Shown in pieces: positions 1 to 5,962 of a stretch of DNA of 19,444 nt. The position numbers and the translations under genes are program-made. How positions within the stretch are numbered: position 1 is the stretch's first letter; each line of letters starts with the position of its first letter. This DNA comes from JBELMB01 sp042088665 (GTDB lineage: Bacteria > Pseudomonadota > Alphaproteobacteria > Rhodobacterales > Rhodobacteraceae), in assembly GCA_042088665.1 (NCBI GenBank), contig JBELMB010000095.1, positions 1-19,444 on the forward strand, in the 5' to 3' direction. Under the pieces are notes generated by a model. It saw nothing but the letters and a program-made list of their open reading frames with translations. It made no database searches and was not told where the DNA came from.

Positions 1-401
1 CCTTCCTGAACAGTCCCAGCCTGCTGGACGCGCAGATGCGGCTGCGCTCCAAACCCAATATCCGCTTTGCGGGACAGGTCACTGGTGTCGAGGGATATGT
101 CGAATCCTCTGCCATGGGGCTGTTGGCGGGACGCATGGCGGCGGCCGAGATCATGGGGGAAGTCTTGCCGGACGTCCCTCAGGACAGCGCCCACGGCGCC
201 CTGATCCATCACATCACCGGTGGCGCGGAGGCCAAGAGCTTTCAGCCCATGAACGTGAATTTCGGCCTCTTCCGCCCTCTCGAAGGGCTGCGGGGCGGGC
301 GCAAGGGGCGACGCGACCGCTACAAGGCTTATACCGACCGCGCAAAAGCGGTATGGTCGGATTGGCTGGCCGCCCAATCTTCGGCAGAGGCAGCGCAATA
401 G
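1..401 (+). CDS. trmFO: TrmFO, methylenetetrahydrofolate-tRNA-(uracil-5)-methyltransferase, C-terminal part
   Basis: This is the 3' end of a gene entering from the left; the reading frame begins at base 3 and ends with TAG at 399-401, giving 132 residues of a family that is usually about 450 long. The segment NIRFAGQVTGVEGYVESSAM followed by GLLAGRMAAAE is the characteristic C-terminal signature of TrmFO (Gid). This flavoprotein uses 5,10-methylene-THF to make 5-methyluridine at position 54 of tRNA. The FAD-binding N-terminus lies outside the window. The methyltransferase gene starts 12 nt downstream on the same strand, so the two are probably co-transcribed. Family assignment is firm; only the catalytic part is unseen. 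Confidence 0.93.
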   Translation, partial: FLNSPSLLDAQMRLRSKPNIRFAGQVTGVEGYVESSAMGLLAGRMAAAEIMGEVLPDVPQDSAHGALIHHITGGAEAKSFQPMNVNFGLFRPLEGLRGGRKGRRDRYKAYTDRAKAVWSDWLAAQSSAEAAQ

Positions 402-413
402 AGGAAAACGGGC

Positions 414-1019
414 ATGGCGGATCGCTTTCTCGACAAGGTCTATTCGGCGCGGACATCTGATGAAACGCGCGAAATTTATGACGCTTGGTCAAAGAGTTAC
501 GAAGACGAAGTTGCGCAGAACGGCTATGTCACCCCGGGTCGTTGCGCCGACGCCCTTGTGCAGGTCTTGACCGACAAAGACAGTCCCATCCTGGATTTCG
601 GCTGCGGCACGGGTCTGTCTGGTCTTGCGCTGCGCGCCGCCGGGTTCACGACCCTCGACGGTGTGGACCTGTCCGAAGGCATGCTTGAGGTCGCGCGCGG
701 CAAAGGCGCCTATCGCAGCCTGTCTCTCATCGGACCCGAGGATCCGGTGCCCTCGGGCTACAACACCATTGCCGCCATCGGTGTGATCGGTGCGGGCGCC
801 GCGCCATTGCCGATTCTCGATCGGATTCTGGAGCAACTCCCCAAAGGCGGATTTGCGGTATTTTCCTTTAACGATCATACGCTTCAAGACCCATCTTACA
901 GCGCAAAGATCACCGAACTCAAACAGACCGGCGTGGTGATCGAGCGATTCTGCGAGCACGGTCCGCACCTGCCAGGCCGTGAGATGGGGTCCAACGTTTA
1001 CGGTCTTGAGAAAGCGTGA
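414..1019 (+). CDS. Class I SAM-dependent methyltransferase (METTL27/WBSCR27-like)
   Basis: A 201-residue protein with a compact Rossmann methyltransferase fold. Motif I is ILDFGCGTGLSG at residues 59-70, followed by the acidic ribose-binding residue D85 in GVDLSEGML. The N-terminal stretch ETREIYDAWSKSYEDEV (about 18-34) resembles the METTL27/WBSCR27-like group; that resemblance is from memory, and the substrate is unknown. ATG at 414 is preceded by GAGGA at 401-405, a good ribosome site. It sits 12 nt after trmFO, and its TGA overlaps the GTG of gluQ, which argues for one translationally coupled operon of tRNA-modification genes. A role on tRNA or on a small metabolite is therefore possible but unproven. 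Confidence 0.88.
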   Translation: MADRFLDKVYSARTSDETREIYDAWSKSYEDEVAQNGYVTPGRCADALVQVLTDKDSPILDFGCGTGLSGLALRAAGFTTLDGVDLSEGMLEVARGKGAYRSLSLIGPEDPVPSGYNTIAAIGVIGAGAAPLPILDRILEQLPKGGFAVFSFNDHTLQDPSYSAKITELKQTGVVIERFCEHGPHLPGREMGSNVYGLEKA

Positions 1020-1903
1020 CCCTCACCACCCGTTTCGCGCCTAGCCCGACAGGGCCGCTGCATCTGGGCCATGCCTATTCTGCGCTGATCGCACAAGGGC
1101 TTGCGGAGGCTGCCGGGGGCACCTTCCTGTTGCGGATCGATGATCTGGACCAGACGCGCGCCCGCCCCGAATGGGAACAACAGATCAAGGCCGATCTCGC
1201 ATGGCTGGGACTCGACTGGCCCGAACCCTGCAGGCGCGAATCCGAACATATGGCGGCTTATGACGCCGCATTGGACGCGTTGTGGCGGCGCGGGTTGCTC
1301 TACCCTTGTCACTGCAGCCGGCGCGACATCCGTGACGCCCTCTCCGCACCGCAGGAAGGTGCGCTTTGCATGGGACCGGACGGGCTGATTTATCCCGGCA
1401 CTTGCCGCCCTGAGCCGCAGGCATCCCGGGCGCCGCAGAGTGACGCGCCTCGGCCGCGTGGCGTGACCCTGCGCCTGAACATGGCTGTGGCTTGCGCGCT
1501 CTTGCCGACACCTGCGCCGCTGGGGTTCGAGGAGACCGGTCGGGGACCGAACGGTGAAAGCGGCTGGATCGCGGTCACAGAGGCGCATCTGCGCCACGAC
1601 GTTGGGGATGTGGTTCTGGCGCGCAAGGATTTTGGCGCGGCCTACCACCTCGCGGTTGTCATCGACGATGCCGCGCAAGCCGTCACCCATGTGGTCCGAG
1701 GTGAGGATCTCTTCACGGCAACGGCGATTCACGTTCTGCTACAAGCGCTTATGGGCCTGCCTTCACCCATCTACCGTCACCACGACCTGATCCGTGACGA
1801 GACCGGAAAACGCCTGGCAAAGCGGGACGATGCGCGCGCGCTTGCGACATACCGGGACGAAGGCCGGACGCCGACGCAGGTGCGGGCGCTGTTGGGGCTC
1901 TGA
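1016..1903 (+). CDS. gluQ: Glutamyl-Q tRNA(Asp) synthetase (GluQRS)
   Basis: A 295-residue protein, the usual length for GluQRS, which is a glutamyl-tRNA synthetase paralogue lacking the anticodon-binding domain. It activates glutamate and attaches it to queuosine-34 of tRNA-Asp. Visible signatures are FAPSPTGPLHLGHAYSA (HIGH-type motif, residues 7-23), the zinc site C98-x-C100 with Y126 and C130, and the KMSKS-like KRLAKRD at 265-271. The start is GTG at 1016, overlapping the TGA of the methyltransferase by 4 nt (GTGA), so translation is probably coupled and no separate ribosome site is needed. The last codons run into a 12-bp tandem repeat that continues past the stop. It is convergent with hisI. 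Confidence 0.95.
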   Translation: MTLTTRFAPSPTGPLHLGHAYSALIAQGLAEAAGGTFLLRIDDLDQTRARPEWEQQIKADLAWLGLDWPEPCRRESEHMAAYDAALDALWRRGLLYPCHCSRRDIRDALSAPQEGALCMGPDGLIYPGTCRPEPQASRAPQSDAPRPRGVTLRLNMAVACALLPTPAPLGFEETGRGPNGESGWIAVTEAHLRHDVGDVVLARKDFGAAYHLAVVIDDAAQAVTHVVRGEDLFTATAIHVLLQALMGLPSPIYRHHDLIRDETGKRLAKRDDARALATYRDEGRTPTQVRALLGL

Positions 1904-1938
1904 CTTGGGCTTAAACTTGGGCGCTGACTTTGGCTCTG
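1891..1938. repeat. 12-bp tandem repeat across the gluQ stop codon
   Basis: Three units at 12-bp spacing begin at 1903, 1915 and 1927: ACTTGGGCTTAA, ACTTGGGCGCTG, ACTTTGGCTCTG. A more diverged fourth unit (GTTGGGGCTCTG) precedes them at 1891-1902 and encodes the last residues of GluQRS. The array fills most of the gap between the convergent gluQ and hisI. It looks like a small slippage-type expansion of the gene end. Confidence 0.6.
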
Positions 1939-1941
1939 GCC

Positions 1942-2307
1942 TCAGTCGCCTTCCATCGGCGCCATCAACACGCGCTCTTCATCGCCCGTGACCGAGGTGT
2001 AAAAGCACGTGCGCCGATGCGTGTGGCAGGCCGCCCCGACCTGCGTGACGATGGCGAGCAGGCAGTCCCGGTCACAATCCACGCGCAGATCCACAAGGGT
2101 CTGGGTATGGCCAGAAGTCTCTCCCTTGATCCAGAACGCCTGACGCGAGCGCGACCAATAGGTGACGCGCCCGGTTTCCAGCGTGGCCGCGACGCTTTCG
2201 GCGTTCATCCAGGCCATCATCAGCACTTCGCCGGATGTTTCGTCCTGCGCGATGCAGGGGATCAACCCTTGGGGATTGTAGACCAAAGTGGTGGGATCGA
2301 ACGCCAT
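1942..2307 (-). CDS. hisI: Phosphoribosyl-AMP cyclohydrolase
   Basis: A 121-residue single-domain PRA-CH, the third step of histidine biosynthesis, without the HisE domain found fused in enteric bacteria. Signatures are WIKGETSGHTQ (residues 59-69) and VDCDRDCLL: D77, D79 and D81 form the magnesium site, and C78, C94 and C101 are the expected zinc ligands. GAACHTHRRTCFY is the family's C-terminal block. The frame stays open far upstream, but MAFDPTTLVYNP matches the family N-terminus. AAAAGG lies 10 nt before the ATG at 2307, so this start is chosen over the in-frame ATG at 2337. It is convergent with gluQ and divergent from the NifU-like gene across 132 nt; that interval also holds a small hairpin at 2361-2379 of unknown role. 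Confidence 0.95.
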   Translation of the reverse strand: MAFDPTTLVYNPQGLIPCIAQDETSGEVLMMAWMNAESVAATLETGRVTYWSRSRQAFWIKGETSGHTQTLVDLRVDCDRDCLLAIVTQVGAACHTHRRTCFYTSVTGDEERVLMAPMEGD

Positions 2308-2439
2308 ATGCGAAAAACCTTTTGTTTCGACCTGCATGGCGCCTATGTATGTGGAACGGCGCAGGGGGGAAAGCCCTGCGACGCAAGGACGACAAGGCGC
2401 GCCACCACAAAGGCGCATTGGCAAAGAGAGGGTGGCGAG

Positions 2440-2892
2440 ATGAGCACCGAAACCGATCTGATCAAGCTGTACTCTGGCCGCATTCTCGAACTCGCGGCGG
2501 ATATTCCCCATCTGTCGCGCCTCGACGCACCGGATGCCAGCGTCAAAAAGCGTTCGCCGCTCTGCGGGTCCACCGTGACGGTGGATGTGGCAGTGCGCGA
2601 TGGCCAGGTTGTCGCCTTTGGGCAGGACGTAAAGGCCTGCGCGCTGGGTCAGGCTGCGGCCTCGGTCGTGGGCGGGGCGATCATCGGCCAGACGCCGACG
2701 CAGATAGAGGCCGCGCGCGACGCTCTCAAGGCGATGCTGAAGCAGGACGGCCCGACGCCACCTGCCCCGTTTGACGGGCTCGAAGTGCTGCGCCCAGCCG
2801 CGGCCTACAAGAACCGGCACGCCTCGATCCTGCTGTCCCTTGATGCGGCGACAGAGGCGACTGCTTCGGCCAAACAGGCGCAAGAGGCTTAA
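2440..2892 (+). CDS. NifU/IscU-like iron-sulfur scaffold-related protein
   Basis: A 150-residue protein with the U-type scaffold fold. C42 lies in SPLCGSTVTVDV and C67 in KACALGQAAASVV, corresponding to the first two ligand cysteines of IscU. The C-terminal block YKNRHASILLSLDAA aligns with the IscU region around HCSIL, but the third cysteine is alanine here (H127-A128). It may therefore hold or transfer clusters differently from a canonical scaffold, or have another role. AGAGAGGG at 2425-2432 lies 7 nt before the ATG at 2440 and fixes this start, although the frame is open upstream. No isc or suf genes are adjacent. The chemoreceptor-like gene follows after 50 nt. Confidence 0.85.
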   Translation: MSTETDLIKLYSGRILELAADIPHLSRLDAPDASVKKRSPLCGSTVTVDVAVRDGQVVAFGQDVKACALGQAAASVVGGAIIGQTPTQIEAARDALKAMLKQDGPTPPAPFDGLEVLRPAAAYKNRHASILLSLDAATEATASAKQAQEA

Positions 2893-2942
2893 GGGTCTGT
2901 TTGCCGCTCTGTGCTAGGCCTGCCCCAAAAGAGGGGTAGGCA

Positions 2943-4346
2943 ATGCAGTTAACCACCGATCTGAGCGTCGAAGATCCGTCGCAGACACTGACGGCGCTGA
3001 CCAGCGAGGCCAACGGGCTGGGCAAGGAAACCGTGGATGTCAGCGGTTTTCTCGAGGACCTCGACGGGCGCTGCCGGCTTCAGTTGGAGGATCTCGACGC
3101 CATCGGCACCCAGACGCAGGAGTTGTCGCAGACCAGCGAACGGATGCTGGGGGCGGTGCAGCGCATGGCCAGCATGACGGAAGACACGCTGACGCGGGTG
3201 CGCAGTTCTGCCAGTTTCATCAATGACACAGGGCACAGTTCGCAAGCGCTGGCGGAATGGGTGCGCTCTGTTCATGGCGACAGCGACGCGGTTGAGGCGA
3301 TGCTGCAGGATGTTCGCACGTCCAACGGGATGATCTCTGATATCGCGTGGCAAGTGCACATTCTCGCCATAAACGCCAAGATCGAAGCGGCGCGCGCCGG
3401 GCAGGCTGGCAAGGGATTCTCCATCGTGGCGGATTCGGTGAAGGATCTCAGCCAGAAGACGGCAGATGCCGCGGCGACGATCACCCAGACCGTGTCGCGC
3501 CTGTCGGACTGGATGGCAAGACTGCATCGGGACGCGCAGGCCACCGCGGAAAAGGCCGAAGACGTGATTTCACGCTCCGGCGAGACCGACAAGGCGTTGG
3601 GCGAAATCGAATCCGGAATAGAGAGCCTGCGCACCGATTCTCTTGCCCTCTCCGAGGAGGCAAGCCAGGCGCGGACCGCGGTCACCCGGACCAGTGCCTC
3701 CGTCAACGGGATGATCGCGTCGGTGAGCGGCGTGACCGAAGGTGTGGACGAAGCCTCCCGGCGCTGCCACAGCCTGATCGATTCCTCGGAGACCATCCTT
3801 CAGCACGCGGTGGCCCTTGGCGGCAGCGGCGAAGACAGCGAGATGATCACTCTGGTGCAGGACCTCGCCGGACAGATTTGCCAGATGTTCGAAAAGGCCC
3901 TGTCCGAGGGACAAATCACCAGGAACGACCTGTTTTCCGATCGCTACGCGCGCATCGAGGGCAGCGATCCCGCGCAAGTCATGGCGCCTTTCACGCGGTT
4001 GACCGATGCGCTGCTGCCCGAAATCCAGGAACCGGTGTTGTCGCGGGATCCACGAATCGTGTTTTGCGCGGCAGTGGACAGAAACGGCTATCTGCCGACC
4101 CACAACAAGACGTTCTCGCAACCGCAGGGACGTGACCCTGTGTGGAATGCCGCAAATGCGCGCAACCGCCGCATCTTTGACGATCGGGTGGGACTGAAGG
4201 CGGGCCGCAACGAGCGCCCCTTCCTGCTACAGGTCTATCGCCGCGACATGGGCGGCGGCAATTTCGTCATGATGAAGGATCTGTCCGCCCCCATTCGCGT
4301 GGCCGACCAGCACTGGGGTGGGTTGCGACTGGCTTACAAGATCTGA
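2943..4346 (+). CDS. Soluble methyl-accepting chemotaxis-type protein with C-terminal sensor-like domain
   Basis: A 467-residue protein. Residues 1-290 are largely helical and contain the conserved chemoreceptor hairpin tip: ISDIAWQVHILAINAKIEAA (131-150), then RAGQAGKGFSIVADSVKDLS (151-170). This is the part that contacts CheA/CheW. No transmembrane segment or signal peptide is visible, so it should be cytoplasmic. Residues about 320-467 form a separate domain with AAVDRNGYLPTHN, NRRIFDDRVGLKAGRN and YRRDMGGGNFVMMKDLSAPI. I recall this block as a conserved C-terminal domain of many alphaproteobacterial receptors; it is probably the input domain. The ATG has GAGGGG 6 nt upstream. No che genes are nearby, so the signalling partner is unknown. 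Confidence 0.85.
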   Translation: MQLTTDLSVEDPSQTLTALTSEANGLGKETVDVSGFLEDLDGRCRLQLEDLDAIGTQTQELSQTSERMLGAVQRMASMTEDTLTRVRSSASFINDTGHSSQALAEWVRSVHGDSDAVEAMLQDVRTSNGMISDIAWQVHILAINAKIEAARAGQAGKGFSIVADSVKDLSQKTADAAATITQTVSRLSDWMARLHRDAQATAEKAEDVISRSGETDKALGEIESGIESLRTDSLALSEEASQARTAVTRTSASVNGMIASVSGVTEGVDEASRRCHSLIDSSETILQHAVALGGSGEDSEMITLVQDLAGQICQMFEKALSEGQITRNDLFSDRYARIEGSDPAQVMAPFTRLTDALLPEIQEPVLSRDPRIVFCAAVDRNGYLPTHNKTFSQPQGRDPVWNAANARNRRIFDDRVGLKAGRNERPFLLQVYRRDMGGGNFVMMKDLSAPIRVADQHWGGLRLAYKI

Positions 4347-4470
4347 GCCAGCCCCCTGTGGCCCGTCATCGTGTCGAAACCCCTTTTCGTCCCCTGATCC
4401 GCCCACCCGTGACATCGGAGGGCGCGGATTGCATCCGGTGTGGCGCCATCAAATGGACAGGTTCCCGTGC

Positions 4471-4485
4471 TTCGTTGCAAACGAA
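4471..4485. repeat. Short hairpin TTCGTT-GCA-AACGAA upstream of the CorC-type gene
   Basis: A perfect 6-bp inverted repeat with a 3-base centre, flanked by CGTG (4466-4469) and CACG (4490-4493), which could extend it with bulges. It lies in the 224-nt gap between the chemoreceptor and CorC-type genes, about 25 bp ahead of the candidate promoter. It could be an operator or part of a weak terminator; there is no T-tract. Confidence 0.3.
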
Positions 4486-4509
4486 CCAACACGTGGCAAC
4501 CGACCCCAC

Positions 4510-4538
4510 TTGAACACGCCTCGTCCGCGCCCCATAAC
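4510..4538 (+). promoter_or_regulatory. Candidate sigma-70 promoter of the CorC-type gene
   Basis: TTGAAC (4510-4515) and CATAAC (4533-4538) are separated by 17 bp. Each hexamer matches four of six consensus positions. Transcription would begin near 4545, about 25 nt before the ATG at 4571. This is the best promoter-like element in the 224-nt gap, but it is a visual match only. Confidence 0.35.
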
Positions 4539-4570
4539 CAGTAGGGACGCAATTGTGAGACCTGTTTGAG

Positions 4571-5878
4571 ATGGAACCGCAGACCGGCACGCTGGATGCC
4601 GCTTTTTGGATCACCGCCTCGTCGATCATTGGCCTGATCATGCTTTCCGCCTTCTTCTCCGGGTCGGAAACCGCCCTGACGGCGGCATCGCGCGGGAAAT
4701 TGCGCGCCGCGGCGGACAGGGGGGCGAATGGGGCGGCCAAGGCCCTGCATATCACCGAGGACAACGAACGCCTGATCGGCTCGGTCCTGCTTGGCAACAA
4801 CCTGGTGAATATCCTCGCCACCTCGCTGGCCACCGCGCTCTTTACCCGGGCGTTCGGCGAGAGCGGCGTCGCGCTGGCAACGCTGGTCATGACCCTGCTG
4901 GTGCTGATCTTTGCAGAAGTTCTGCCCAAGACCTACGCCATCACCAACCCCGAATCCGCCGCCGCCCGCGTGGCGAGCCCGATCTCGGTGGTCGTGCGGC
5001 TGTTTTCGCCGGTCGTCTCCGCGGTGCGCGCGTTCGTGCGGCTGATGCTGCGCATGTTCGGCGTCGCCACGGACCCCGACAGCCATATCCTCGCGGTTCG
5101 CGAAGAGATCGCAGGCGCGCTGCAATTGGGCCATTCCGAAGGTGTCGTCGAAAAGGAAGACCGCGACAGGATACTTGGCGCGCTCGACCTGAGCGAACGC
5201 ACCGTCGAAGAAATCATGCTGCATCGGTCAAAGATCGAAATGATCGACGCGGACACGCCGCCGCAGGACATCCTGCAACAATGTCTCGAAAGCTCGCACA
5301 CGCGGTTGCCCGTGTTTCGCGGCGACCCGGAAAACATCATCGGGTTGATCCATGCAAAAGACCTGCTGCGCGCGATGTACAAGTTGCTCGACAAGGCCGA
5401 AAAGGCGCGCGAGGCCCTGACCGGCTTTCGGGTCGAGGACGTCGCGATGAAACCCTATTTCATCCCCGACACCACGGCGCTGGACGACCAGATGCGCGAA
5501 TTCCTGCGCCGCCGGACGCATTTTGCCATGGTGGTGGACGAATACGGCTCGCTGCAGGGGTTGATCACGCTTGAAGACATCCTCGAGGAGATCGTCGGCG
5601 AGATTACGGATGAATTCGACCCGCAAGCGGACCACCAGATCGTCCGGAGCGACGACAACCATTACCTTGTCGAAGGTGCCATGACGATCCGTGACTTCAA
5701 CCGCGCCACCGATTTCAACCTGCCCGATGACGAGGCGAACACGGTCGCCGGGCTTGTGATCTTTGAAAGCCAGATGATCCCGACCGTGGGTCAGGTGTTC
5801 AGTTTCCACGGCTTCCGGTTCGAGGTCATGGCGCGGGAGAACAACCGGCTGACCCGGCTCAAGGTGCGCCCGCTCTAG
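4571..5878 (+). CDS. CNNM/CorC (HlyC-CorC) family membrane protein with CBS pair
   Basis: A 435-residue inner-membrane protein. The DUF21/CNNM region spans residues 12-165, with hydrophobic segments near 12-34, 76-95, 98-117 and 136-158, and carries the signatures FFSGSETALTAAS and EVLPKTYAITNPE. A CBS domain pair follows (about 215-345; TRLPVFRGDPENIIGLIHAKDLL, then HFAMVVDEYGSLQGLITLED). The C-terminal CorC_HlyC domain (about 358-435) has the block DDNHYLVEGAMTIRDFN. Members have been linked to magnesium and cobalt efflux or resistance; the transported ion cannot be read from sequence. The ribosome site before ATG 4571 is weak, so the start is moderately certain. The downstream neighbour is convergent, with an 84-nt gap. 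Confidence 0.92.
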   Translation: MEPQTGTLDAAFWITASSIIGLIMLSAFFSGSETALTAASRGKLRAAADRGANGAAKALHITEDNERLIGSVLLGNNLVNILATSLATALFTRAFGESGVALATLVMTLLVLIFAEVLPKTYAITNPESAAARVASPISVVVRLFSPVVSAVRAFVRLMLRMFGVATDPDSHILAVREEIAGALQLGHSEGVVEKEDRDRILGALDLSERTVEEIMLHRSKIEMIDADTPPQDILQQCLESSHTRLPVFRGDPENIIGLIHAKDLLRAMYKLLDKAEKAREALTGFRVEDVAMKPYFIPDTTALDDQMREFLRRRTHFAMVVDEYGSLQGLITLEDILEEIVGEITDEFDPQADHQIVRSDDNHYLVEGAMTIRDFNRATDFNLPDDEANTVAGLVIFESQMIPTVGQVFSFHGFRFEVMARENNRLTRLKVRPL

Positions 5879-5962
5879 CGCCCTGCCCCTGGCCCGGGAT
5901 GCATGAGCCGCAGGGCCCGGTCCGCAGGCACGCTGCTCCGGCACCGGGACGACCCTTGGCGC

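Noticed and set aside
2305..2883. Extension of hisI upstream across the NifU-like gene
   Set aside because: The open frame is only a shadow of the plus-strand gene; the PRA-CH family N-terminus begins at the ATG at 2307.
5879..5962. Bidirectional terminator between the CorC-type gene and oxidoreductase A
   Set aside because: GC-rich inverted segments are present (CCGGG and CCCGG), but the stem is short and no T-tract follows on either strand.
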